A stretch of DNA of 64,000 nucleotides. It comes from JARKPK01 sp964631235 (GTDB lineage Bacteria; Planctomycetota; Planctomycetia; Pirellulales; Thermoguttaceae). The position numbers were made by a program, and so were the translations under genes. The DNA is taken from contig CAZVZX010000008.1 in NCBI GenBank assembly GCA_964631235.1, positions 86,073 to 150,072 of the forward strand, in the 5' to 3' direction. The notes under the pieces are model-generated. The model saw nothing but the letters and a program-made list of their open reading frames with translations, made no database searches and had not been told where the DNA came from. Positions 56,414 to 64,000 of the stretch are shown here, piece by piece. Numbering within the stretch: position 1 is the first letter of the stretch; every line of letters starts with the position of its first letter.

Positions 56414-57019
56414 CTACATGCCGTAGGGGAATTGCTTCAGGTCAATGACGCCGGAGGCTCGAACCAACGCGAGTCCTTTAGCGTATTCGAGTAGGAGTCT
56501 CAACGAGTAGTCTATCCTAGATCGCAGCGCGGCGTCGTGTTCATCGGCCGGCGCATCCCCCTTCAGCATTCGGCCCACGTTGCGGACGATGACGTGTTCC
56601 GGAATATAGCAGAGCCGCGTGTTCTTGTAGCTACTCATGCGGAGTTCGGCCACGGGGTAGCTTCCGCCCAGTGCGGCCGAAACCGCCACAATCAGTCCGG
56701 GCTTGTGCGCCAGCACGTCGTTTCCGCAAAGGAGAAAAAAGTTCTTCAGCCCGGCGGGCACCATGCCCGACCACTCGGGCGAGATCACGACAATAGCATC
56801 GGATTCAGCCAACTGTCGCGCAATCGGTTTCCAAGCCGATTCCCATTTGGGGTCATCGCCCCATACGCCCTCATCCCACAGGGGCAACGGATTGCCCGCC
56901 AGCGACACAACAACTGTCTCCGCCGCGGAAATCGCTTTGAGTCGCCGTTCGATGTAGGAAGCGACCCGAGCCGACTCGGAATCGACGCGATGACTGCCCA
57001 CGACAATGCAGGTTTTCAT
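56414..57019 (-). CDS. NADPH-dependent FMN reductase family protein
   Basis: A 201-residue flavodoxin-fold protein. MKTCIVVGSHRVDSESARVA is the FMN phosphate loop, and VISPEWSGMVPAGLKNFFLLCG is the flavin-binding segment. It may reduce FMN, quinones or other small molecules. It precedes the SDR gene by 114 bases on the same strand. Confidence 0.88.
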   Translation of the reverse strand: MKTCIVVGSHRVDSESARVASYIERRLKAISAAETVVVSLAGNPLPLWDEGVWGDDPKWESAWKPIARQLAESDAIVVISPEWSGMVPAGLKNFFLLCGNDVLAHKPGLIVAVSAALGGSYPVAELRMSSYKNTRLCYIPEHVIVRNVGRMLKGDAPADEHDAALRSRIDYSLRLLLEYAKGLALVRASGVIDLKQFPYGM

Positions 57020-57182
57020 TCAGTAAAGTCCTTACATTCATCTGGTTGATGACGAAGAGACGAGTTGCGACACCGAATTCGGAAAATTGCACTCGCTCGT
57101 GCCTCAACACTGCCGGGAAACTTCCGCTGTTCCACTTCGCGCTGCATGCGTCATACGAACGCTCAGGTGATCGAAACCGGGC

Positions 57183-57842
57183 CTAGCGTTTAGCGCCTCC
57201 GAGAATCAGCGCCATCACTTCGCTGCGGCTTGCCGGGTTCGAACGAAACACGCCGCGCAGCGCGCTGGTAACGGTCAAGCTGCCTGGTTTGCGCACGCCG
57301 CGAATCGACATGCACGAGTGTTCCGCTTCGATCACCACGGCCACGCCGGACGAGCATAGCTCTGATTCAATTGTATCCGCGATGATCTGCGTCATCCGCT
57401 CTTGCACTTGAGGACGCCTGGCCACGTCATCAACCAGCCGAGCCAGCTTGCTCAGCCCAGTGACGCAACCGTTGGGAAGGTATGCAACGTGCGCTACACC
57501 CGAAAACGGCAGCAGGTGGTGTTCGCACATGCTGGTGAAGCTGATGTCGCGGACCAGGACCAGTTCGTCGTACTCCTCGGGAAAAACGACTTTCAGGTGC
57601 CGGGCTGGATCAGACCGCAGCCCTGCGAACATCTCTTGATACATACGAGCCACGCGACGTGGCGTATCCTGCAACCCGGCACGGTCGGGATCCTCGCCGA
57701 CGGCTCGAAGGATCACCCGAACCGCGCCCTCGATCGCAGCCAGATCCACCTCGCTTGGCTCGCGCCGCTTCAACGTTATCCGGTCGAGACTGTCCCCGTT
57801 CGTTTTTGCCGAAATATGCGGCGGATGTATGCCATTAATCAT
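57183..57842 (-). CDS. folE: GTP cyclohydrolase I
   Basis: A 219-residue enzyme making dihydroneopterin triphosphate from GTP for folate or pterin synthesis. Motifs: LQDTPRRVARMYQEMFAGL, ISFTSMCEHHLLPFSGVAHVAYLPN with zinc Cys and His, and CSSGVAVVIEAEHSCMSIRGVRKPGS with the second zinc Cys region. Start at 57842; the upstream frame is not protein-like. Single gene. Confidence 0.96.
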   Translation of the reverse strand: MINGIHPPHISAKTNGDSLDRITLKRREPSEVDLAAIEGAVRVILRAVGEDPDRAGLQDTPRRVARMYQEMFAGLRSDPARHLKVVFPEEYDELVLVRDISFTSMCEHHLLPFSGVAHVAYLPNGCVTGLSKLARLVDDVARRPQVQERMTQIIADTIESELCSSGVAVVIEAEHSCMSIRGVRKPGSLTVTSALRGVFRSNPASRSEVMALILGGAKR

Positions 57843-58365
57843 TGGTGAGGCTTTTCGACTTGTGGATTTTCTGAAACCAGAGGAACGCCGATTTGATGGA
57901 TTATTGAGTCTATCTACGGGGCAGTCAGGGAAGCCCGATTCGATGACGCACCAGTCCTCTCGGCGAAATGTTCGCCCGGAACAACACCGAAAACGTTCGT
58001 TTGTTTGCAACCCTTGGATTCAAGAGAAGCCGATTCTCGAGGAACACTGCCGATTAATCGGGCGATCCGAGCGGTTTCGACGGCGCTGGCGCGGCGACTG
58101 AGCGGCGAATGGCCATAATCAGGCTGCTCTTGATTTTCGGGCGTTGAGCCGGGGGCATTCTCGTTTTTTGCGCGGGCGGTCTTTTGCTAAACCTGAGCCG
58201 GCAGATGCTGGACACTTAGCGGCGGCAGAAATATGATGTAGGCCGGCAGGTCGAGAATGGGCGGCCGAAGAAACAACCGCCCTTCGGCGTCCGCACACCG
58301 CCATTGCCCGCCTTTTGCAGCGCGTTCCAATTGTTGCAGTCCGCAATTCGTTCAGGAGGCTGCCT
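57843..58365. other. 523-base intergenic stretch
   Basis: Only antisense shadows and frames without a domain. It ends with the strong AGGAGG that serves the GTG start of the next sulfatase. Confidence 0.5.
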
Positions 58366-60018
58366 GTGTCATCGGCAGATGGGCGCGAACTCGGCTTGGG
58401 GGCTTTGCGAATGCCTTTGGTAAGGGCCGGCGGTCCACCCGTGCGTCCGGACGCGTCGATGCTCCGGGCGTCTTTCGTAGCGCTGTTCTGTCTCGTCATT
58501 GTTGGGTTCTCGTTCTGCCGACAGCAGACCGCCGCGGCTGAAGTGGGGGCGTCAACGTCGAACCCGCGCTCGCGACTGAACGTGGTGTTCATTCTGGCGG
58601 ACGATCTCGGTTGGGCCGAGGTGGGCTGCTTCGGCCAGAAGAAAGTGCCGACACCGAACATCGATCGCTTGGCGGCGCAAGGAATGCGATTGACGCAACA
58701 CTACTCGGGCGCGCCGGTGTGTGCCCCATCGCGGTGCGTGCTGATGACGGGCAGGCATCTCGGCCGCGCCGAGATTCGCGGCAATATGCAAGCGAGCCGT
58801 CATCTTCCGCAATTCTCCGAGGGGCAGTATCCGCTTTCGGAAAAGGCCCGTACGATCGCTCAGGTCTTTCAAGAGGCGGGTTACCGAACCGGTGCGATGG
58901 GCAAATGGGGGCTCGGGCCGGTGGGAAGTTCCGGCGAACCGAACCGTAAAGGCTTCGATTTGTTTTTCGGTTACAACTGTCAGGCAGTCGCGCACAGCTA
59001 CTATCCGTCGCATCTTTGGCGCAATGGCGAGAAAGTGCCGCTGAACGCGAGGCCCATTCCTGGGCACGCGAAGCAGCCGAGCGGAACGGTTCGCATGGAA
59101 GATTGGATCGGCGAACACTATGCCCCGGAGGCGATGATGGCCGAGGCCGAGCGGTTTATCGCCGAGGCGAAAGATCGGCCGTTCTTCTTGTATTTGCCGT
59201 TTATCAATGTTCACGTGGCAATTCATCCCCCGAAGGCGGACGTGGAGCGGTTTCCCGCCGATTGGGACGAGGAGCCCTACCGCGGCGAGAACGGCTACTT
59301 GCCTCATCCTCGGCCGCGGGCCGGGTATGCGGCGATGATCGCCGAACTGGACGATTACGTCGGTCGCGTGATGCAGGCCCTTGAGAAGGCCGGTGTTTCG
59401 GATCGAACGCTAGTCGTCTTTTCCAGCGACAACGGCACCGTGCTCCCGGGGCGTCAGGGCGGGCGTTTCCATGTCGGCGGAGCTGATCCGAAGTTTTTTG
59501 AGAGCACCGCGGACCTCCGCGGTTACAAAGGGAGTGTGTACGAGGGTGGGCTTCGTGTGCCGACCATCGTCCGCCTGCCCGATGCGATTCCCGCGGGGCG
59601 AACGTGCGATATCCCCGGTTATTTCGCCGACTGGTTTCCTACGTTGTGTGATGCGGCGGGATTGCCGGCGCCTCAGCCCGACGCAGTGGACGGCGAGAGT
59701 CTCTGGCCGCTGTTGACCGATCGTTGCCAATCGATCAAGCGACGCAAGCCGATGATTTGGGTGTTCCCGGAATATGGCGGTCAGGTGGCGGTGCGGATGG
59801 GCGACATGAAGCTTGTTCGCCGCGATTTGAAGACGAAGCAGCCCGGTGCCTGGGAAGTGTACGATTTGGCGACGGATCGCGGGGAACAGCACAACTTGGC
59901 AGCGGAAAAGGCATCGTTGATCGCCGAGGCCGAACGATGGTTGCGGCAAGAAGTAGCGGAGAACACCTTGTTCCCTGTTCCCATTCCCGGAGTGAACGCG
60001 CCTGCTTTGTCGAAATGA
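58366..60018 (+). CDS. secreted type I sulfatase 4
   Basis: A 550-residue sulfatase. GTG at 58366 is chosen because AGGAGG lies seven bases upstream; ATGs at 58411 and 58459 lack one. From the GTG, a 31-residue lead precedes a hydrophobic signal (MLRASFVALFCLVIVGFSFC). Motifs: VVFILADDLGWAEVGCFG; CAPSR with Cys119 as the formylglycine precursor; AMGKWGLGPVG (Gly in place of the common His); and FSSDNGTVLPG. FEGGLRV- and YKGSVYEGG-type blocks follow. It opens the second sulfatase cluster. Confidence 0.9.
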   Translation: MSSADGRELGLGALRMPLVRAGGPPVRPDASMLRASFVALFCLVIVGFSFCRQQTAAAEVGASTSNPRSRLNVVFILADDLGWAEVGCFGQKKVPTPNIDRLAAQGMRLTQHYSGAPVCAPSRCVLMTGRHLGRAEIRGNMQASRHLPQFSEGQYPLSEKARTIAQVFQEAGYRTGAMGKWGLGPVGSSGEPNRKGFDLFFGYNCQAVAHSYYPSHLWRNGEKVPLNARPIPGHAKQPSGTVRMEDWIGEHYAPEAMMAEAERFIAEAKDRPFFLYLPFINVHVAIHPPKADVERFPADWDEEPYRGENGYLPHPRPRAGYAAMIAELDDYVGRVMQALEKAGVSDRTLVVFSSDNGTVLPGRQGGRFHVGGADPKFFESTADLRGYKGSVYEGGLRVPTIVRLPDAIPAGRTCDIPGYFADWFPTLCDAAGLPAPQPDAVDGESLWPLLTDRCQSIKRRKPMIWVFPEYGGQVAVRMGDMKLVRRDLKTKQPGAWEVYDLATDRGEQHNLAAEKASLIAEAERWLRQEVAENTLFPVPIPGVNAPALSK

Positions 60019-60223
60019 CCGAGTTTGGCACTCGGCGACAATCGGGCAGACGCTTGGCTCGGTTGATTCTTCGCACGGTGTGAAATCGATCATTGTCTTT
60101 TCGGGGAAAGCGACTGTTTCAGTTCATCGTGTCGAGAGTGAATATGCCGCGAGAACCGGCATGTTCAACCGGTGGGATCACTGGCTCGCATCGCGCGAAT
60201 GCTCGTTGAGAAAGGTATCGTCG

Positions 60224-62068
60224 ATGAAGGCGGAAAGTCATCGGGTTATGCTGTGCGGCTTCGCGGTTGCCGCTCTTGCGCTGTTCGCCGGGCTTTTGCA
60301 GCCCGGTAAGGCGGCGGAAGTCCGGCGGCCGAATGTCGTCGTGTTTCTTGCGGACGACGCTGGTTGGGGCGACTACAGCCACTCGGGCAACCGCATGGTG
60401 CGCACGCCGCGAATCGACTCGTTGGCCGAGCAGGGGGTATCGTTCGAACGGTTCTTTGTTTGCCCGCTGTGCGCCCCGACTCGGGCCGAATTCCTGACCG
60501 GCAGGTACTACCCGCGCACTGGTGTTTACGGCGTATCGGTCGGAGAAGAAAGGCTTAATGAAGACGAGCGAACCGTCGCCGATGCCTTCAAGGCCGCCGG
60601 CTACGCAACCGGCTGTTTCGGCAAATGGCACAACGGCAGCCAGTGGCCGTATCATCCGGTGGCTCGCGGGTTCGACGAGTATTTCGGCCATACGGCCGGC
60701 CATTGGGGTGAATACTTCAATCCGCCGTTGGAAGACAGCCGCGGCCGTTGGGTTCGAACCCAGGGCTACATCGTCGATGTTTGCACCGATCGGGCGATCA
60801 ACTTCATCGAACGAAACCGCGATCGCCCGTTCTTCTGCTACATTCCCTTCACTACGCCGCATTCGCCCTGGGCCGTTCCCGAAAAGTACTGGCAGCGTTG
60901 GCGCGATCGGCCGATCGAACAGCGGGCGACCATGCCCGACCGTGAAAACCTCGACGAAACCCGCTGCGCCCTGGCGATGGTCGAGAACCAAGACGACAAC
61001 GTGGGCCGCGTGCTCGACCTGTTGAAAAGGCTCGATCTGGAGGACTCGACCATCGTGGTCTATTTCTCCGACAACGGCCCGAACAGTTGGCGATACAACG
61101 GCGGCATGAAAGGGAAGAAAGCCGGGCTGGACGAAGGCTCGGTGCGTTCGGTGTGCTTCTGGCGGTGGCCGGGCCGACTTCCCGCCCGTCGCAGCGTTCC
61201 CGAGATCGCCGGGGCGATCGATCTGCTGCCCACGCTGGCGGCGCTGGCCGGAGTTCCGTTACCCCAGGGGAAGCCGCTCGACGGGCGCGACCTTTCGCCA
61301 TTGCTTTTCGGCCGCGACGGGCCGTGGCCCCCGCGGTTGATTTATTCCACATGGAACGGAAAGATCAGCGTGCGGTCGCAAACGCATCGGCTCGACCCGG
61401 ATGGCCGACTGTTCGACATGGTCAACGATCCGGGCCAGACGAAAAACGTCGCCGCCGACCAGCCCGAAACGGCCAACCAGTTGAAAGAGGCTGCCGAACG
61501 ATGGCGGAAAGAGGTCTTGCCTTCTGCAAACGCGAAGACTCGGCCGCCGATCGAAGGCATGGAAGAGCTGAAGGGCATCGATCCGCGGCTGATCGGTGTG
61601 GGCTACCGCGAGTTTCCGATCACCATCCTGCCTGCGCGCGACGGCCAACCCCTTGGCGGTGTGAAACGCAGTTCCGGCGCGCCGAACAGTTCCTACTTCG
61701 TTCAATGGACCAATACGGAAGGGCGGATGGTGTGGCCGATCGAAGTCCGCACGGCCGGGAAGTATCGTGTGACGATGGACTATACCTGCCCCGCGGCCGA
61801 CGTTGGCGCGACCGTCGAGCTCTCGTTCCGCGACGCTCGGCTTCGTGCTCGAATCACCGAGGCTTGGGACCCACCGCTCTACGATAATCAAGATACGATC
61901 CCGCGTCCCGCGGGCGAGAGCCGCATGAAAGAGTTTCGCACGATGGAATTGGGCGAGGTATCGTTGCCTGCGGGCGCTGGATTGCTGACCCTTCGGGCGA
62001 TCGACGTGCCCGGCAAGACTGTGGCCGATGTGCGCCGCATCACCTTGACACTTTCGGCGGATAAGTAA
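60224..62068 (+). CDS. secreted type I sulfatase 5 with C-terminal CBM-like domain
   Basis: A 614-residue sulfatase. AAAGG precedes the ATG; signal peptide (VMLCGFAVAALALFAGLLQPGKAA). Motifs: VVFLADDAGWGDYSHSG, CAPTR with Cys83 as formylglycine precursor, CFGKWHNGSQW and YFSDNGPN. After residue 460 a beta-rich domain is added (SSYFVQWTNTEGRMVWPIEV; GKYRVTMDYTCPAADVGATV; GAGLLTLRAIDVPGK), which looks like a carbohydrate-binding or concanavalin-type module similar to the end of the transglutaminase-like protein at 4.6-6.5 kb. Confidence 0.9.
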   Translation: MKAESHRVMLCGFAVAALALFAGLLQPGKAAEVRRPNVVVFLADDAGWGDYSHSGNRMVRTPRIDSLAEQGVSFERFFVCPLCAPTRAEFLTGRYYPRTGVYGVSVGEERLNEDERTVADAFKAAGYATGCFGKWHNGSQWPYHPVARGFDEYFGHTAGHWGEYFNPPLEDSRGRWVRTQGYIVDVCTDRAINFIERNRDRPFFCYIPFTTPHSPWAVPEKYWQRWRDRPIEQRATMPDRENLDETRCALAMVENQDDNVGRVLDLLKRLDLEDSTIVVYFSDNGPNSWRYNGGMKGKKAGLDEGSVRSVCFWRWPGRLPARRSVPEIAGAIDLLPTLAALAGVPLPQGKPLDGRDLSPLLFGRDGPWPPRLIYSTWNGKISVRSQTHRLDPDGRLFDMVNDPGQTKNVAADQPETANQLKEAAERWRKEVLPSANAKTRPPIEGMEELKGIDPRLIGVGYREFPITILPARDGQPLGGVKRSSGAPNSSYFVQWTNTEGRMVWPIEVRTAGKYRVTMDYTCPAADVGATVELSFRDARLRARITEAWDPPLYDNQDTIPRPAGESRMKEFRTMELGEVSLPAGAGLLTLRAIDVPGKTVADVRRITLTLSADK

Positions 62069-62073
62069 CGCGG

Positions 62074-62298
62074 CTAACGAGCCTGCGGCAGCAGCGGACG
62101 ATAGAATTCGTCTTTCGGCATGACGGCGGAACGTTTGTCGGATTGCATCTGAGCGAAAATGCGGAGGACAGAAAGCGGGGAGCGATAGGCGTCAAACACA
62201 ATCGGCCGCTTGACGGCGCCGATGGCTTTTGTGGACTGTAGAGCGCGGACCAGGCTTTCACCGTTCGATTCATTTACGGCCGCACCCGCGGCACGAAA
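62074..62298 (-). pseudogene. possible remnant of an unidentified gene (C-terminal part)
   Basis: On the minus strand a 74-codon open stretch runs from just after a TGA to TAG at 62074 and reads like real protein: ESLVRALQSTKAIGAVKRPI, VFDAYRSPLSVLRIFAQMQS, DKRSAVMPKDEFYRPLLPQA. It has no usual start before an internal GTG or Met. I cannot name the family. It may be the tail of a gene cut off by a rearrangement, or a leaderless small gene. Confidence 0.4.
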
Positions 62299-62337
62299 TC
62301 AATACTCTCGATTGGGATGACGTTAGGAGCGGCGATC

Positions 62338-63858
62338 ATGAAATCTGCGACCTGCCTTGCGATTCTCCTCGGCTGTGTTGCAATGCCGGCGTGCGAGTGG
62401 TTGGCGATTGCGGCAGCCGCAGGCGAGAAACCGACGAAGCCAAACCGCCCGAGCATCCTTCTGATCATGCCGGACCAAATGCGAGCCTCGGCCATGGGTT
62501 GCGAAGGCAACCGCGATGTGCAAACGCCGCATATTGATCGTCTGGCGGCCGAGGGAATTCGATTTCGCAAAACGTATTCGAACACGCCGGTCTGCTGTCC
62601 GGCGAGGGCTGTTCTACTCACGGGCACCTACGCGCACCGCAACGGGATGGTAGCCAATGATCTTCGGCTGCGTGAAGATCATGTGACTTTGGCCGAGGTG
62701 CTGCGCGACGCGGGCTATCGCACCGGCTTCGTCGGCAAGTGGCATCTCGACGGCGGCCCGCGCACGCCGGGCTTCGTGCCGCCCGGGCCGCGCCGCCAAG
62801 GGTTCGAGTTTTGGGCCGGCTATCAGTGTCATCATCAGCACTTTCTGCCGTATTACTTTCGCGACACAGAAGAGCGAATCGTCGTTCGGAAGTTCGAGCC
62901 TGAGGCCTCCTGCGATTTCGCGGTCGAGTTTTTGCGCAGCCAGCCCCGCGAGCAGCCGTTCTTTTTGGCCGTTTGGATGGGGCCGCCGCACGATCCCTAC
63001 GGCGCACCGCCTGAGTACATGCGTCGCTATGATCCCGAGCGACTGACTCTGCCACCGTCGTGGAAAGCCGGCAGCGAGGTCCGCCCGGCCCGAAAAACGC
63101 CAGAGGGCGAATACGTGGCTACCGGCGGGCGCGAGGAATTGGCAGCCTACTACGCGGCCATCACGGCGATCGATGACCAAGTGGGCCGACTTCTTAACGT
63201 ATTGAAGGAAACCGGGCGAGACGAAGACACGATCGTGCTGTTCACTTCTGACCACGGCGACATGCTGGGCAACCACGGACTGCGACGAAAACGAAAACCG
63301 TACGACGAGTCGGCCCGCGTGCCGGGCATCGTTCGTTGGCCGGGCGGCGGGGCCCGCGGGAAAACGGTCGATACGTTGTTCAGCTTCGTCGATATGGCGC
63401 CTACGCTGCTCGGATTGGTCGGTTTGCCGATCCCCAAGCAGATGCAGGGAACCGATCTTTCGGCGGTGGTGCGCGGCGAGACGACCAAGGGGCCCGATGC
63501 GGTATTCCTGCAACTGTTCGTTCCGTTTCCGGGCGATCAAGTTCCCGAGGGATGGCGGGGTATCATTACCCAATCGCACACGTACGCCCGCTTCGAAAAT
63601 CGTCCGTGGGTGCTATTTGATGACCGTGCGGATCCGCACCAGTTGAACAATCTGGCCGAAGATCCCAACAGCGCGCCGCTTCGTGAGCGGCTCGACGCCC
63701 AGTTGAACGAGCTAATGAAGCAATTCGGCGATTCGTGGCGATTCAATTCGAACGCGCTAGCCGAGGGCTTGCTCTACCGGCACAAAGCGTTTTACACTCT
63801 CGATGAGTTCAACGAGTGGTCGAAATCCGCCCCACCCGAAAATCGCCCGAGAAAGTAA
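62338..63858 (+). CDS. secreted type I sulfatase 6 (DQ-type)
   Basis: A 506-residue sulfatase. TAGGAG eight bases upstream fixes the ATG at 62338. The signal peptide MKSATCLAILLGCVAMPACEW has two Cys that could be lipid sites. The first metal motif is LLIMPDQMRASAMG, with Asp-Gln instead of Asp-Asp as seen in choline-sulfatase and phosphonate-monoester-hydrolase-like members. The signature is CCPAR with Cys86 as formylglycine precursor. FVGKWHLDGG and FTSDHGDMLGNHGL (His in place of Asn) follow. Last complete gene in the window. Confidence 0.9.
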   Translation: MKSATCLAILLGCVAMPACEWLAIAAAAGEKPTKPNRPSILLIMPDQMRASAMGCEGNRDVQTPHIDRLAAEGIRFRKTYSNTPVCCPARAVLLTGTYAHRNGMVANDLRLREDHVTLAEVLRDAGYRTGFVGKWHLDGGPRTPGFVPPGPRRQGFEFWAGYQCHHQHFLPYYFRDTEERIVVRKFEPEASCDFAVEFLRSQPREQPFFLAVWMGPPHDPYGAPPEYMRRYDPERLTLPPSWKAGSEVRPARKTPEGEYVATGGREELAAYYAAITAIDDQVGRLLNVLKETGRDEDTIVLFTSDHGDMLGNHGLRRKRKPYDESARVPGIVRWPGGGARGKTVDTLFSFVDMAPTLLGLVGLPIPKQMQGTDLSAVVRGETTKGPDAVFLQLFVPFPGDQVPEGWRGIITQSHTYARFENRPWVLFDDRADPHQLNNLAEDPNSAPLRERLDAQLNELMKQFGDSWRFNSNALAEGLLYRHKAFYTLDEFNEWSKSAPPENRPRK

Positions 63859-64000
63859 TTTTGGGCCGGGGAACGCAACTTGAGCGGCGGATGCGAGAAT
63901 AAGCAAACGGCGCTGTACATGATGCACGTACGAGGCATCGGTTCAGAAAGACCGACTATGAACAGTCAAGGGGGATCGTGAGATGGCGGTGGTTTTTCGC
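63859..64000 (+). other. terminal stretch, possible start of a next gene
   Basis: No complete gene. An ATG at 63983 opens MAVVFR before the window ends, preceded by a G-rich stretch (GGGGGATCGTGAG) that may act as a ribosome site. Cannot be judged. Confidence 0.25.

Overview
The window most resembles a chromosome segment of a planctomycete, probably of the Pirellula/Rhodopirellula kind. This is inferred from gene content, not from a marker tree. The signs are six secreted type I sulfatases, a PEP-CTERM protein with autotransporter-type beta-strand repeats, lipid-anchor-like Cys-rich and EF-hand proteins, two groEL copies around one groES, single scattered housekeeping genes rather than long operons, and high GC with coding on both strands.

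Layout. 1-15425: a PEP-CTERM surface protein, then a run of exported degradative genes on the plus strand: a transglutaminase-like protein, a sialate-O-acetylesterase-type SGNH hydrolase, a Tat-exported six-hairpin glycosidase, a short GH29 alpha-L-fucosidase and three sulfatases. Two of the sulfatases are joined by a 74-codon ORF with ATGA-type overlaps. Together these suggest desulfation and hydrolysis of a sulfated, fucose-containing polysaccharide. 15470-16000: insertion-sequence-like ends and tRNA-Gly(CCC). 16245-28545: housekeeping genes (a ketosynthase homologue without its catalytic Cys, alaS, an RsuA-type pseudouridine synthase, a PyrK-like protein, tsaD, a biotin ligase, a beta-helix protein, yacG, an FmdB-type protein). 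29044-35173: a minus-strand chaperone block (groEL, groES, groEL, dnaJ, grpE). 35639-43266: an ABM-fold protein, two small lipoprotein-like proteins facing each other across a hairpin, a PP2C phosphatase with a membrane hairpin, a YceH-type protein and purF. 43267-45085 is a 1.8 kb gap. 45086-57842: a TPR protein with two RNA-polymerase alpha-CTD-like domains, tgt, an RNase HI, hisD, an HMGL-type aldolase, tRNA-Ser(UGA), a peroxiredoxin, a ceramidase-like protein, an SDR/DUF2867 protein, an FMN reductase and folE. 58366-63858: three more sulfatases, with a possible gene remnant between the second and third.

Two dispersed palindromic repeat families lie between the genes. Family R1 (about 90 bp, at least eight copies plus one deleted copy) carries inverted GAAAGCGG/CCGCTTTC arms. 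Family R2 (about 90 bp, three copies) has CCCGTTGAA-type inverted ends. Neither encodes a protein, and both are the least explained structures here. The other points most worth following are the Cys-less ketosynthase, the TPR/double alpha-CTD protein and the coupled sulfatase cassette.

No CRISPR array, prophage, rRNA, plasmid origin or complete insertion sequence was seen. All family assignments come from reading motifs; no database search was run.
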